Source: JAEUMY01 sp031394355 (GTDB taxonomy: Bacteria > Pseudomonadota > Gammaproteobacteria > Burkholderiales > Usitatibacteraceae). Taken from it: a DNA stretch of 64,000 bases. Within the stretch, counting starts at the first letter, position 1, and each line of letters opens with the position of its first letter. Where the stretch lies: assembly GCA_031394355.1 (NCBI GenBank), contig JANNSU010000040.1, positions 25,565 through 89,564 on the forward strand. The letters are read 5' to 3'. The translations under genes were made by a program, and so were the position numbers. The notes under the pieces were generated by a model. The model saw nothing but the letters and a program-made list of their open reading frames with translations, had not been told where the DNA came from and searched no databases. This document shows positions 16,036-24,671 of this stretch, one piece after another.

Positions 16036-17148
16036 ATGACCAAACTCGTTCTGCTCGGCGCCGGCAAAATCGGCGATGCCATTGTCCATCTGCTGTCGCA
16101 AACTGGCGATTACCAGGTCACAGTGGCCGATAACGATCAGGCCCGCCTCGACCTCATTCCCTCGAAGTCCGCCAAACGGATCAAGGCAGACATCAGCGAT
16201 GCTGCGGCGCTGAGATCCATCTTGACCGGCCAGGACGTCGTGTTGTCTGCCTGCCCGTATTACCTCACTCCCGTCATCGCCACAGCCGCCAAGGAATGCA
16301 AAGTGCACTACCTCGATCTCACCGAGGATGTGGAAAGCACCCGCACCGTGCAGAAGCTCGCACAGGGCGCGGACCGTGCGTTCATTCCGCAGTGCGGCCT
16401 CGCCCCCGGATTCATCTCGATCGCCGCGCAAGATGTGGCCAAGCGATTTGACGAACTACGCGAAGTGAACATGCGCGTGGGTGCCTTGCCGCTGTATCCC
16501 AACATTTCGCTCAAGTACAACCTGAAGTGGTACACCGACGGAATCATCAACGAGTACTGCAATCCCTGTCTGGCGATCCGCGATGGCCAGCAGATCGAGA
16601 CGTTGCCACTGGAAGAAATGGAGCACTTCTCGCTGGAAGGCGTGGACTATGAAGCCTTCAACACTTCTGGTGGTCTCGGCACGCTCACCGAGACATTGTT
16701 CGGCAAGGTCGAAAACCTCAACTACAAGACCGTGCGCTATCCAGGTCACCGCGACATCATGAAAGTGCTGGTTCGCGACCTGCGCCTGGATCGTCGCCGG
16801 GATCTGTTGAAGGATGTGATGGAAGCTGCCATCCCCATGACGCTGCAAGATGTGGTGCTGGTGTTCGTCACGGTCAGCGGTCTCAAGAATGGTCGGCTGA
16901 TGCAGGAAACTTTCGTGCGCAAGATCTATGCGCAGCAGGTGGCAGGCAAGCTGCTCTCCGCCATCCAACTCACGACGGCTTCTGGCATCTGCACCATGGT
17001 CGACATGCTGGTTTCCGGCAAGCTGCCGCAGGCTGGATTCGTGAAGCAGGAACAGGCATCGCTGGATGCGTTCCTGGCCAACCGGTTTGGCAAGTACTAT
17101 GGTGAGAACGCAGGCACCGAACAGAGAACGCTGCTGGCTGCGGCTTGA
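16036..17148 (+). CDS. Saccharopine dehydrogenase family protein
   Basis: About 370 residues from ATG 16036 (MTKLVLLGAGKIGDAIVHLL), with a Rossmann nucleotide-binding fold at the N-terminus and the Sacchrp_dh pattern PQCGLAPGFISIAAQDVAKRF. The family interconverts saccharopine with 2-aminoadipate semialdehyde and glutamate, or acts on related imino acids. It lies between an Lrp regulator and an ALDH7-type dehydrogenase, which would oxidise aminoadipate semialdehyde. A role in lysine degradation by the saccharopine route is therefore likely. A lysine-ketoglutarate reductase partner is not in the window. Confidence 0.85.
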   Translation: MTKLVLLGAGKIGDAIVHLLSQTGDYQVTVADNDQARLDLIPSKSAKRIKADISDAAALRSILTGQDVVLSACPYYLTPVIATAAKECKVHYLDLTEDVESTRTVQKLAQGADRAFIPQCGLAPGFISIAAQDVAKRFDELREVNMRVGALPLYPNISLKYNLKWYTDGIINEYCNPCLAIRDGQQIETLPLEEMEHFSLEGVDYEAFNTSGGLGTLTETLFGKVENLNYKTVRYPGHRDIMKVLVRDLRLDRRRDLLKDVMEAAIPMTLQDVVLVFVTVSGLKNGRLMQETFVRKIYAQQVAGKLLSAIQLTTASGICTMVDMLVSGKLPQAGFVKQEQASLDAFLANRFGKYYGENAGTEQRTLLAAA

Positions 17149-17173
17149 GCCAAGGCGTTGCGCTAGAAAAGTT

Positions 17174-17256
17174 GTCACCCCGGCGCAGGCCGGGGTCCAG
17201 TGGCTTTCGTTGAGTCACAGTAAGTGACACTGGGTCCCGGCCCGCGCCGGGACGAC
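17174..17256. repeat. Imperfect long inverted repeat (GTC-CCGG type)
   Basis: Arms 17174-17202 and 17228-17256 are inverted copies of about 29 bp with about five mismatches. They contain GGCGCAGGCCGGGG on one side and CCCGCGCCGGGAC on the other. It lies between the saccharopine dehydrogenase and ALDH genes. The form is that of small dispersed intergenic hairpin repeats found in many proteobacteria. It may shield mRNA ends or act as a weak terminator. Confidence 0.75.
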
Positions 17257-17277
17257 GGTGATATCAGTTCCTCAATC

Positions 17278-17289
17278 GCGAATATTCGC
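17278..17289. repeat. Palindrome GCGAATATTCGC upstream of ALDH gene
   Basis: Exact 12-bp palindrome, 26 bp before the ATG at 17316 and just after the inverted repeat ending at 17256. Flanks c...a. Confidence 0.97.
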
Positions 17290-17315
17290 AGTGCTGCCAA
17301 ATTCCGGAACCCGCC

Positions 17316-18827
17316 ATGCACATTGAACCCCTCCTCTCCCAGCTCGGCGTAGATCTGAAAGTCCATCACGGCAAGGGTGTCATCGCCCGCACGCCAGTCG
17401 ACGGTACTGTATTCGCTGAACTCGCTGCAACATCGCCCACTGAAGTTGCCAGGGCTGTCGAGGCTGCTCACCAGGCATTCCTCGCCTGGCGCGTGATTCC
17501 CGCGCCGAAGCGCGGCGAGCTGGTGCGAATATTCGGAGAGGAACTACGCGCCGCCAAGGAACCGCTGGGCAAGCTGGTCGCGCTTGAGTCCGGCAAAATC
17601 TATCAGGAAGGTTTGGGTGAAGTGCAGGAGATGATCGACATCTGCGACTTTGCGGTGGGACTCTCTCGCCAGCTCTACGGTCTCACCATTGCATCCGAAC
17701 GGCCGGGACATCGCATGATGGAAACCTGGCATCCGCTGGGTGTCTGCGCTGTCATCAGTGCGTTCAACTTTCCCGTGGCGGTGTGGGCGTGGAACTCCGC
17801 GCTTGCCTGGGTCTGCGGGAATCCGGTTGTGTGGAAGCCTTCCGAGAAGACGCCGCTCACCGCGCTGGCTTGTCAGAAGTTGTTCGAGCGAGCCTTGGAT
17901 CGTTACGTTGCTGCAGGCTTTACCGCACCTGCCGGGCTCTCCGCCGTTGTGCAAGGTCCGCGCGCTGTGGGTGAGACGCTGGTCGATCATCCGCGTACGG
18001 CGCTGGTCTCCGCAACCGGCTCCACCCGCATGGGCAAGGAAATTGCCGCGCGTGTCGCGCCGCGGTTCATGAAAACCATATTCGAGCTCGGCGGCAACAA
18101 CGCCATGATCGTGGCACCCACGGCTGATCTCGAACTGGCCGTGCGCGCCATCACCTTCGCAGCCGTGGGCACGGCCGGTCAGCGCTGCACGACGCTGCGC
18201 CGACTCATCGTGCATGAAAGTCTGCACGACACGCTGGTCGAACGGCTGCAGAAAATCTATGCTGGAGTGCCCGTTGGCAACCCGCTGGAGAATGGCACGT
18301 TGATGGGTCCGCTCATCGATGAAGCCTCGTTCAATGGCATGCAGTCCGCGTTGGACCAGGCGCGCGATCAAGGCGCCAAGGTATTCGGTGGTGAGCGCGC
18401 GTTGGCGGACCAGTTCCCCAACGCGTACTACGTGCGTCCCGCCATCGTGCTCATGGATCAGCAAAGCGCTGTGGTCTGCCATGAAACCTTCGCGCCCATC
18501 CTGTACGTGATGAAGTATGGCGACTTTGATGAGGCCATCGCGCTGCAGAATGCCGTGCCACAAGGCTTGTCTTCCTCCATCTTCACGAACGACGTGCGCG
18601 AGGCGGAACTCTTCATGTCCGCAGCAGGCAGCGACTGCGGCATCGCCAACGTCAACATCGGCCCGTCCGGTGCGGAGATTGGCGGCGCATTTGGCGGTGA
18701 GAAGGAAACCGGCGGCGGCCGCGAATCGGGCTCGGATTCCTGGAAGGCCTACATGCGCCGCGCCACCAACACGGTCAATTACTCGCGTGAGTTGCCACTG
18801 GCGCAGGGCATCAAATTCGAGATTTGA
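17316..18827 (+). CDS. Aldehyde dehydrogenase, ALDH7 (2-aminoadipate semialdehyde dehydrogenase) type
   Basis: 503 residues. Visible are the cofactor site region ISAFNFPVAVWAWN, general base E257 in FELGGNNAMIV and catalytic C291 in GTAGQRCTTLRR. ELGGNNA and the overall pattern fit the antiquitin/ALDH7 branch, which oxidises aminoadipate semialdehyde (or its cyclic form) to 2-aminoadipate. Directly after the saccharopine dehydrogenase gene, it completes a lysine-degradation pair. A near copy of the palindrome (GCGAATATTCGG) is at 17525-17536. The stop overlaps the ATG of the next gene (TGATG). Confidence 0.9.
   Translation: MHIEPLLSQLGVDLKVHHGKGVIARTPVDGTVFAELAATSPTEVARAVEAAHQAFLAWRVIPAPKRGELVRIFGEELRAAKEPLGKLVALESGKIYQEGLGEVQEMIDICDFAVGLSRQLYGLTIASERPGHRMMETWHPLGVCAVISAFNFPVAVWAWNSALAWVCGNPVVWKPSEKTPLTALACQKLFERALDRYVAAGFTAPAGLSAVVQGPRAVGETLVDHPRTALVSATGSTRMGKEIAARVAPRFMKTIFELGGNNAMIVAPTADLELAVRAITFAAVGTAGQRCTTLRRLIVHESLHDTLVERLQKIYAGVPVGNPLENGTLMGPLIDEASFNGMQSALDQARDQGAKVFGGERALADQFPNAYYVRPAIVLMDQQSAVVCHETFAPILYVMKYGDFDEAIALQNAVPQGLSSSIFTNDVREAELFMSAAGSDCGIANVNIGPSGAEIGGAFGGEKETGGGRESGSDSWKAYMRRATNTVNYSRELPLAQGIKFEI
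17525..17536. repeat. One-mismatch palindrome copy in ALDH gene (GCGAATATTCGG)
   Basis: 11 of 12 bases match; last base changed. Read as RIF in ALDH. Confidence 0.8.
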
Positions 18828-19225
18828 TGGTGGAGATTGTGAACACACAGCGGGTCGTCTTGGTACTGATGCTTGCTCATGCCATGCTGTGCGTTGTCCT
18901 GGCACTCATTGTGACTTGGGTGCTGTACGACGACGCACAGACCTTGGCTTGCTGTGCCAAAGATCATATGCACCTTTTGATTGTGATCACGTGTCTGATC
19001 GTCGTCGCGATTGCTGAAGGCTGGAGTACGTTCTCGAGAATGCGCAGCCCAGTTGGCGCTGCGTCAAGATCCCGCTTGCCGGGATGGATCACCCTTGTCG
19101 GGTGTTTAGTACTTATCGCCGCGGCAGTTCTAGGGAATTTATCGGTGCTGTTCTTGTTTGTCGGCCTAGTCGCAATCGTGTTCGCGGTTGCTGATCGACG
19201 CTTCTTCCCTCAGGCAGCAAGCTGA
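18827..19225 (+). CDS. Small hypothetical membrane protein
   Basis: 132 residues starting at ATG 18827, overlapping the ALDH stop by one base. Four hydrophobic segments are visible (around LVLMLAHAMLCVVLALIVTWVL, LLIVITCLIVVAIAEG, WITLVGCLVLIAAAVLG and LSVLFLFVGLVAIVFAVA). No family is recognised. The 3' end overlaps the 3' end of the converging tdh gene by 16 bp. Base composition is somewhat less GC-rich than its neighbours. Coupling to the ALDH gene suggests co-expression, but no function can be proposed. Confidence 0.6.
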   Translation: MVEIVNTQRVVLVLMLAHAMLCVVLALIVTWVLYDDAQTLACCAKDHMHLLIVITCLIVVAIAEGWSTFSRMRSPVGAASRSRLPGWITLVGCLVLIAAAVLGNLSVLFLFVGLVAIVFAVADRRFFPQAAS

Positions 19226-20169
19226 TTCGTGCTGCGAATATTCGCAAGCATGTCCGCCACCATCGCAGGCAAGTCGTACTTCAACTTCCACCCCCAATCG
19301 GACTGCGCGCGCGAGTCATCGATCGACGCCGGCCATGAATCGGCGATGGCCTGGCGGAAGTCCGGCTTGTAGCTCATCTGGAAGCCCGGGATGTGCTTCG
19401 CCACTTCTGCGGCGATTTCTTCGGGCGTGAAGCTCACGCCCGCCAGATTGTATGAAGACCGGATGCGAATATTCGCAAGTGGCGCCTCCATGAGCTCGAT
19501 GGTCGCGCGCAGTGCATCGGGCATGTACATCATCGGCAGCGCAGACTTGGGCCCGAGGAAGCACTCGTAGCAGCCCGTGGCCTTTGCCTGATAGAAGATG
19601 TCCACGGCGTAATCCGTGGTGCCGCCACCGGGCGGGGTCTTGTAGCTGATAAGGCCGGGATAGCGCAGGCTCCGCACATCGACGCCGTACTTCGCAAAGT
19701 AGTACTCGCACCAACGCTCGCCCGCCAGCTTGCTGATGCCGTAGACGGTGTTGGGGTCCATCACGGTGTCCTGTGGCGAATATTCGCGTGGCGTGGTGGG
19801 GCCGAATGCTGCAATGGAACTGGGCCAGAAAACGCGGCCGACCTTCTCGTGGCGCGCCACTTCCAGCACATTGAGCAGCCCCGCCATGTTGAGTTGCCAG
19901 GCAAACAACGGGTCGCGCTCGCCTGTAGCAGACAGCACGGCGGCCAGATGATAGATCTGGGTGATGCCGAGCTCCTTGACGATCCGCGTGAGGAGTTTCT
20001 TGTCGGTGACATCGAGGAAGTAGTAGGGATGGCCCACCACGCGTCCGGAGAGTGCAATGTCTGCGGTGACGACGTTTTGTGCGCCATGCTTTGCAGCCAG
20101 GGCCTCGGCCAGTTCAGAGCCGATCTGGCCGTTGGCGCCGATGATCAGGATGCGTTCGGTTGTGGTCAT
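19210..20169 (-). CDS. tdh: L-threonine 3-dehydrogenase, SDR/epimerase type
   Basis: 319 residues with an extended-SDR fold: Rossmann motif IIGANGQIG at the start, YGISK with the catalytic Tyr-Lys, and PSSIAAFGP. It matches the epimerase-like L-threonine dehydrogenases (such as that of Cupriavidus), not the zinc type. The enzyme oxidises threonine to 2-amino-3-ketobutyrate, the substrate of Kbl, whose gene overlaps its start by 4 bp (ATGA). Three exact copies of the 12-bp palindrome lie inside it. They are read as A309-R312 (ANIR), A232-R235 (ANIR) and E129-S131 (EYS), in two different phases. Confidence 0.93.
   Translation of the reverse strand: MTTTERILIIGANGQIGSELAEALAAKHGAQNVVTADIALSGRVVGHPYYFLDVTDKKLLTRIVKELGITQIYHLAAVLSATGERDPLFAWQLNMAGLLNVLEVARHEKVGRVFWPSSIAAFGPTTPREYSPQDTVMDPNTVYGISKLAGERWCEYYFAKYGVDVRSLRYPGLISYKTPPGGGTTDYAVDIFYQAKATGCYECFLGPKSALPMMYMPDALRATIELMEAPLANIRIRSSYNLAGVSFTPEEIAAEVAKHIPGFQMSYKPDFRQAIADSWPASIDDSRAQSDWGWKLKYDLPAMVADMLANIRSTNQLAA
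19234..19245. repeat. Palindrome GCGAATATTCGC in tdh (C-terminal end)
   Basis: Exact copy with t...a flanks (14-bp palindrome). In tdh it encodes ANIR at residues 309-312, eight codons from the stop. Confidence 0.97.
19465..19476. repeat. Palindrome GCGAATATTCGC in tdh (residues 232-235)
   Basis: Exact copy with t...a flanks, encoding ANIR in a loop before the SYNLAGVSFTPEE strand. Confidence 0.97.
19776..19787. repeat. Palindrome GCGAATATTCGC in tdh (residues 129-131)
   Basis: Exact copy with g...g flanks, read in another phase as EYS within TTPREYSPQDTV. Confidence 0.97.
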
Positions 20170-21365
20170 TTGCTACCTCCGATGAGGCCGAGCTCCGTGC
20201 CTGCCTTTGTGAACACGGCAATCGCCTTCTCCAGATGATGCCGCTCGTGCCCTGCGGAAATCTGCACGCGGATGCGCGCCTGTCCCTGCGGCACGACCGG
20301 GTAGAAGAAGCCAACTGCGTATACACCCAGTTCCAGTAGTCGCTTCGACAGCGCCTGCGCCTTCACCGCGTCGTAGATCATGATGGGCACGATGGGATGC
20401 TCGCCCGGCTTGATGTCGAAGCCGGCGTCCTGGATGGAGGTGCGGAAGTAACGGGTGTTCTCTTCCAGTTTGTCGCGCAGCACGGTCGATTCGGAAAGCA
20501 GGTCGAGGACTGCAATGGATGCGCCCGTGATGGACGGTGCCAGCGTATTGGAGAAGAGGTAGGGACGCGAGCGCTGGCGCAGCAGTTCGACGACACCCGC
20601 TTTGGCTGCAGTAAAGCCGCCTGACGCGCCGCCCAGCGCCTTGCCGAACGTGCCGGTGATGATGTCGATGCGGCCCATCACGTTGCGGAATTCATGCGTG
20701 CCGCGCCCGGTCTTGCCCATGAAGCCTGAGGCATGGCATTCATCGATGCCAACCAGCGCGCCATGTTTTTCGGCGAGATCGCAAATCTTGTCCAGTTGGG
20801 CGATGGTGCCATCCATCGAGAACACCCCGTCGGTGAAGATGATCCGGCTGCGTGCGCCCGACGCTTCCTTGAGGCAACGCTCCAGATCGGCCATGTCGTT
20901 GTGGGCATAACGCAGGCGCTGCGCTTTGCAAAGACGAATGCCATCGATGATGGACGCGTGATTCAGCGCGTCCGAGATGATGGCGTCTTGCTCGCCAAAG
21001 AGCGGCTCAAACAGACCGCCGTTCGCATCGAAGGCGGCGGCGTAGAGGATGGCGTCTTCCATGCCGAGAAAGTCTGCGATCTTGCGCTCCAACTGCTTGT
21101 GCAGATCCTGTGTGCCGCAAATGAAACGCACAGAGGATAGGCCGTAGCCATGGGTGTCGATCGCATGTTTGGCCGCCTCGATTGCCTTCGGGTGCGATGA
21201 CAGGCCCAGATAGTTGTTGGCGCAGAGGTTGATGACGTGCGCACGCTCGGTCGTGTCGATCTCGGCTGCTTGCGGCGTGGTGATGATGCGCTCGGTCTTG
21301 AAGAGTCCGGCAGCCTGGATGCTGGCTAGCTCTCCATCGATGTGTTCGTAGAAGTTTTTGGTCAT
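20166..21365 (-). CDS. kbl: Glycine C-acetyltransferase (2-amino-3-ketobutyrate CoA ligase)
   Basis: 399 residues of the alpha-oxoamine synthase family (PLP enzyme, fold type I). Visible strings are INLCANNYLGLSSHP, the PLP-lysine region GTFGKALGGASGGF and VGIDECHASGFMGKTGRGT. Kbl cleaves 2-amino-3-ketobutyrate with CoA to glycine and acetyl-CoA. It lies upstream of tdh in a two-gene threonine-degradation operon with a 4-bp overlap. AGGAAA precedes the ATG. Confidence 0.96.
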   Translation of the reverse strand: MTKNFYEHIDGELASIQAAGLFKTERIITTPQAAEIDTTERAHVINLCANNYLGLSSHPKAIEAAKHAIDTHGYGLSSVRFICGTQDLHKQLERKIADFLGMEDAILYAAAFDANGGLFEPLFGEQDAIISDALNHASIIDGIRLCKAQRLRYAHNDMADLERCLKEASGARSRIIFTDGVFSMDGTIAQLDKICDLAEKHGALVGIDECHASGFMGKTGRGTHEFRNVMGRIDIITGTFGKALGGASGGFTAAKAGVVELLRQRSRPYLFSNTLAPSITGASIAVLDLLSESTVLRDKLEENTRYFRTSIQDAGFDIKPGEHPIVPIMIYDAVKAQALSKRLLELGVYAVGFFYPVVPQGQARIRVQISAGHERHHLEKAIAVFTKAGTELGLIGGSK

Positions 21366-21668
21366 CTGGTTTCCTGAATCAGCGAATACTGCTCAGCTTT
21401 TGCTTGAAGCGAAAGCTGAATCCGTTCCAAACTGACCGCAGCGTCCAGCAGAAGTCCACGTGACTTCTGCCATGCAAATTCGCTGTCAATCAGGCTGTGG
21501 AGGTTGACGGTTGTCATGGCCAGGATCTGTGTTCAATATATCGAATACATGTGCAGTATATTGAAAGTCCGGCAATTTTCCAAGACGCCTTGCCGACTGA
21601 TGACCAACCTCGAAAGGCGGAGCAGCCCACCATAGAGCTGCGTTCATCACCGTGCCATCACCGCACCA
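21366..21668. other. 303-bp intergenic region upstream of kbl
   Basis: No gene is supported here. It holds the promoter region of kbl-tdh (minus strand) and the 3' end of the flavin oxidoreductase gene. The only clear structure is an inverted repeat, TTCAATATA (21532-21540) and TATATTGAA (21557-21565). Confidence 0.6.
21532..21565. promoter_or_regulatory. Inverted repeat upstream of kbl-tdh, candidate operator
   Basis: Perfect 9-bp arms, TTCAATATA and TATATTGAA, with a 16-bp spacer in an AT-rich patch about 170 bp before the kbl start. A dimeric regulator site is plausible. The regulator is unknown. Confidence 0.4.
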
Positions 21669-23051
21669 TTACGCGGGCACGGGTTTTAATCCTTCGAGCA
21701 ATGTTGGCAAGAGTTCGGATACGGTCGGATGGATTGGCATCGCGTTCTGCATGGCCGTGTAGGGCAGGTCGGCGTACATGACTTGGAGAATCGATTGCAC
21801 CACTTCGTCGGCGGACAGGCCCAGCAGGGCTGCTCCGAGAATGCGCTGTGTTTCTGCGTCGACTATGACTTTCATGAATCCCTGGGTCTCGCCAGCTTCG
21901 CGCGCACGCCCTACCCGCGTCATGGGCATCTTTGCCATGAGCAGGGGCCGGCCGCTGCTTTGAGCCTCCTGCAAGGTCATGCCGCAGCGACCCAGTGGCG
22001 GATCGGTGAACAGCGCATAAGTCGGGATGCGATCAGTGACCCGGCGCTTGCCGTGATTGAACAGGTTGGCCGCCACGATCTCGTAGTCGTTCCAGGACGT
22101 ATGGGTGAAGGCACCTTTGCCATTGACATCCCCCAGCGCCCAAACACCAGGAACGCTGGTCTCCAGTTGATCATCCACTTCAATGAAGCCGCGCGGGTTC
22201 ATTCGGATGCCCGCAGCATCGAGGCCCAGCTCTCCGGTATTCGGGCGACGCCCAGTGGCGACAAGCAGGTGGGTACCTTCCAATTGTGGCGCACCGGGAT
22301 CGCAAGAGAGTCCCACAACGATCCTGTCGCCGCGCTTTTCGACTGCCAGGCACTGCGCGCCAGTCTGCACGTTGATGCCCTCGCGTTCGAGGATGGCACG
22401 CATCTCATCACTGACATCCGCATCCTCGCGGCCGATGAGGCGTGGGCCCATTTCGCATACCGTTACCTCGCTGCCGAAACGTCGATACATCTGGGCGAAC
22501 TCCAGCCCGATGTAGCTGCCGCCGATCACGATGAGATGCTTGGGCAGGCCGGTCAGGCTCATCATGCCGATGTTGTCCAAGTAGGGGACTGAATCCAGCC
22601 CGGTCAGCGGCGGCGCGAAGGGGCGACCGCCGACATTGATGAATATTCGCTCTGCACTGAGGATCTTGCCGTTGACCTCTACCGTGTGAGGGCCCACGAA
22701 ACGTGCATGACCGTGCAATACACTGACGTTCTTGGCGGCATCCATCCAGTCACCGACACCCTTGCGCGATGCCGCGACAATGGTGTCTTTCCTCGCGATG
22801 ACGCGCGCCATATCCACGCTGACCGCGCTACCCAGTGATACGCCGTAGTCGGCTGCGCGTCTAGCCATGGCGGCAACACGCGCAGAAGCCACCAACGTCT
22901 TGGTGGGAATGCACCCGTTGTTGACGCAGGTACCTCCCATTTCGCCAGACTCGATGAGAATTGTTTTCAGTCCCTCGCGGCCGCAGCGCGCGGCCATGGC
23001 GGGGCCAGCCTGTCCGGCACCGATGACGATGACATCGACAGTCTCGTTCAT
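21669..23051 (-). CDS. Pyridine nucleotide-disulfide oxidoreductase (mercuric reductase/lipoamide dehydrogenase-like)
   Basis: 460 residues. The FAD-binding GAGQAGPAMAARCG is at the N-terminus, redox-active GGTCVNNGCIPTKT has the CxxxxC pair, and the NAD(P) site is VIGGSYIGLEFAQMYRRFG. GVWALGDV and the C-terminal HPTVSELLPTLL provide the catalytic histidine region. There is no N-terminal heavy-metal domain and no mer or dehydrogenase-complex genes nearby, so the substrate is open. It is divergent from a XRE-cupin regulator that may control it. An imperfect relative of the palindrome lies at 22639-22650. Confidence 0.88.
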   Translation of the reverse strand: MNETVDVIVIGAGQAGPAMAARCGREGLKTILIESGEMGGTCVNNGCIPTKTLVASARVAAMARRAADYGVSLGSAVSVDMARVIARKDTIVAASRKGVGDWMDAAKNVSVLHGHARFVGPHTVEVNGKILSAERIFINVGGRPFAPPLTGLDSVPYLDNIGMMSLTGLPKHLIVIGGSYIGLEFAQMYRRFGSEVTVCEMGPRLIGREDADVSDEMRAILEREGINVQTGAQCLAVEKRGDRIVVGLSCDPGAPQLEGTHLLVATGRRPNTGELGLDAAGIRMNPRGFIEVDDQLETSVPGVWALGDVNGKGAFTHTSWNDYEIVAANLFNHGKRRVTDRIPTYALFTDPPLGRCGMTLQEAQSSGRPLLMAKMPMTRVGRAREAGETQGFMKVIVDAETQRILGAALLGLSADEVVQSILQVMYADLPYTAMQNAMPIHPTVSELLPTLLEGLKPVPA

Positions 23052-23227
23052 GATTTTCTCTCCTGGGATGTATGGCAGTCAGTCTGTTTGGTGCGGCCCA
23101 GCTTACAGGGATGCATGCACCCGTCAGTGTCATCATCAGGTGGCTGGCATCGTTCGCCATATCGAACGCCTGTTCGCTGTGCCAAGGTCTGTACACTAGG
23201 CACCTCCAACAGATCCATCAAACTCAC

Positions 23228-23845
23228 ATGAGTCCCCGCGCCAAACCCGTGCTCCGGTCCAGTCAGCGTGCGCGCATCAAGCCCTCGCCGATGCAACCCC
23301 CCAAAGTGGGCGACACCATCCAGAAACTGCGCCAGCAGCGTCAGCTCTCTCTGGAGGAGCTCTCCCACATGGCCGGGGTGTCGAAGTCGATGCTCTCCCA
23401 GATAGAGCGCGACAAGTCGAACCCCACCATCGCGCTGGTGTGGCGGCTGGCCAACGCGTTGAATGTTGAACTGCAGGAAATTCTGGGCGGAAAGGGTGCG
23501 GACGAACCCAGCATCACGGTGCTGGGCGTCCACGCCACGCCGACGCTTCGAGGTAGTGACGAGCGCTGCTCCCTCAAGATACTCGGGCCCATTGATACGG
23601 CGGGTCATTTCGAGTGGTATGAGCTGACCATTGCGGCGGGCGGCGCGTTGGTGTCGCTGCCGCATGCGCCCGGTGCAAGGGAGCATCTGACCGTATTGCA
23701 TGGCATCTTCGAGGTTGAAGCGGGCCCCGCAAAGCAGAAACTCAAGCATGGCGAGACCGCACGCTATGCCGGCGATCAGCCCCACGCCATTCGCAATGCA
23801 GGCAAGGGACTGGCTGTCGCGCTGCTGGTGGTCATCAACCCCTGA
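23228..23845 (+). CDS. XRE-family regulator with C-terminal cupin domain
   Basis: 205 residues from ATG 23228. The helix-turn-helix is at about 27-80 (IQKLRQQRQLSLEELSHMAG then VSKSMLSQIERDKSNPTIAL). A cupin barrel follows (HAPGAREHLTVLHGIFEVEAGP, and ARYAGDQPHAIRNAG near the end). Such regulators usually sense a small metabolite through the cupin and act on neighbouring genes. It is divergent from the flavin oxidoreductase and not far from kbl-tdh. Both are possible targets, but this is inference. Confidence 0.9.
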   Translation: MSPRAKPVLRSSQRARIKPSPMQPPKVGDTIQKLRQQRQLSLEELSHMAGVSKSMLSQIERDKSNPTIALVWRLANALNVELQEILGGKGADEPSITVLGVHATPTLRGSDERCSLKILGPIDTAGHFEWYELTIAAGGALVSLPHAPGAREHLTVLHGIFEVEAGPAKQKLKHGETARYAGDQPHAIRNAGKGLAVALLVVINP

Positions 23846-23865
23846 AGTTGAGGTTGATACCGCAG

Positions 23866-24561
23866 CTACTCGGTTTCGAAGCGAATGCCGATGCTGGTCC
23901 AACGGCCATCACTGCCGCTGTCGCGCTGTTTGCCGAAAGATGCAGTGAGCTGCAACTTCTTCGCCACCAGCCAATAGCGCAGCCCGGCCTGTGCGGTGGA
24001 GGGTTCGCCGCGCGTGCCAAACACTTCGCCCACCAGCGTCACCTTTTCGGTCAGGTCATGTTCCACAGCACCGGCCCAGGTTGTCTTCCACTTCCGCTCT
24101 TCGCTGTTGCGCAGCGTGCCGAGATTCAGGCTCCAGGTGGTGCTGTCCACCACGCCGGTCAGCGGCAAGGTGACGTAGTTTTCCCGCTCCGATGCACCAT
24201 TGCGTTTGATCGTGCCGGCGGCGATGCCGAGCGCCACCCCGTCCTTCTCTGATTCCCACAGCGTCTTCTTTACCTGAAAGAGCCAGCGCTTTTCGCTGGG
24301 GGCCTCATCAATTCGGCTATGCAGAAAGCCCAGCTGCATTTCGCTGTTGAAGAGCAGGTTACAGGCGGGCAGCACATCTCGCTCCGTGGACCGCTTGAAG
24401 GTACGCTGCTCGAATTCTATCTGGCAAGCGCCAGGTGCCAGCGTTCCCGCATCTTCTGTAACGAGTGGCGGCGCGGCATGCGCGAATGTGGCGGTGCCGA
24501 TCACGACTACGGCCACAGAACGGGTGAAGAGGTCAAGGAGGGTGCAGGTCGTTGTATTCAT
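23866..24561 (-). CDS. Secreted/outer-membrane beta-barrel-like protein of unknown function
   Basis: 231 residues. The N-terminus is a signal peptide (hydrophobic VAVVVIGTATFAHA, cleavage after AHA). The rest alternates strands such as WLFQVKKTLW, TWSLNLGTLRN, KVTLVGEVFGTRG and QLTASFGKQRDSG, as in small outer-membrane barrels. It ends in a charged strand, FETE, not the usual aromatic C-terminus. I cannot assign a family with certainty. It lies 3' of the convergent XRE regulator. Confidence 0.65.
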   Translation of the reverse strand: MNTTTCTLLDLFTRSVAVVVIGTATFAHAAPPLVTEDAGTLAPGACQIEFEQRTFKRSTERDVLPACNLLFNSEMQLGFLHSRIDEAPSEKRWLFQVKKTLWESEKDGVALGIAAGTIKRNGASERENYVTLPLTGVVDSTTWSLNLGTLRNSEERKWKTTWAGAVEHDLTEKVTLVGEVFGTRGEPSTAQAGLRYWLVAKKLQLTASFGKQRDSGSDGRWTSIGIRFETE

Positions 24562-24671
24562 GCTTGCGGTGTTGGGTCAGTGATTCGAGGGTTGTGATGC
24601 TTGGTGATGTGGGGAGGGGTGGTGGCAAGAGTTTGCCGAAAAGAAGGGGTTCTCCGCTTCAATTCAACATT

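Noticed and set aside
22639..22650. ATGAATATTCGC as another palindrome copy
   Set aside because: Two of twelve bases differ and outer symmetry is lost. Kept only as a distant relative, not counted.
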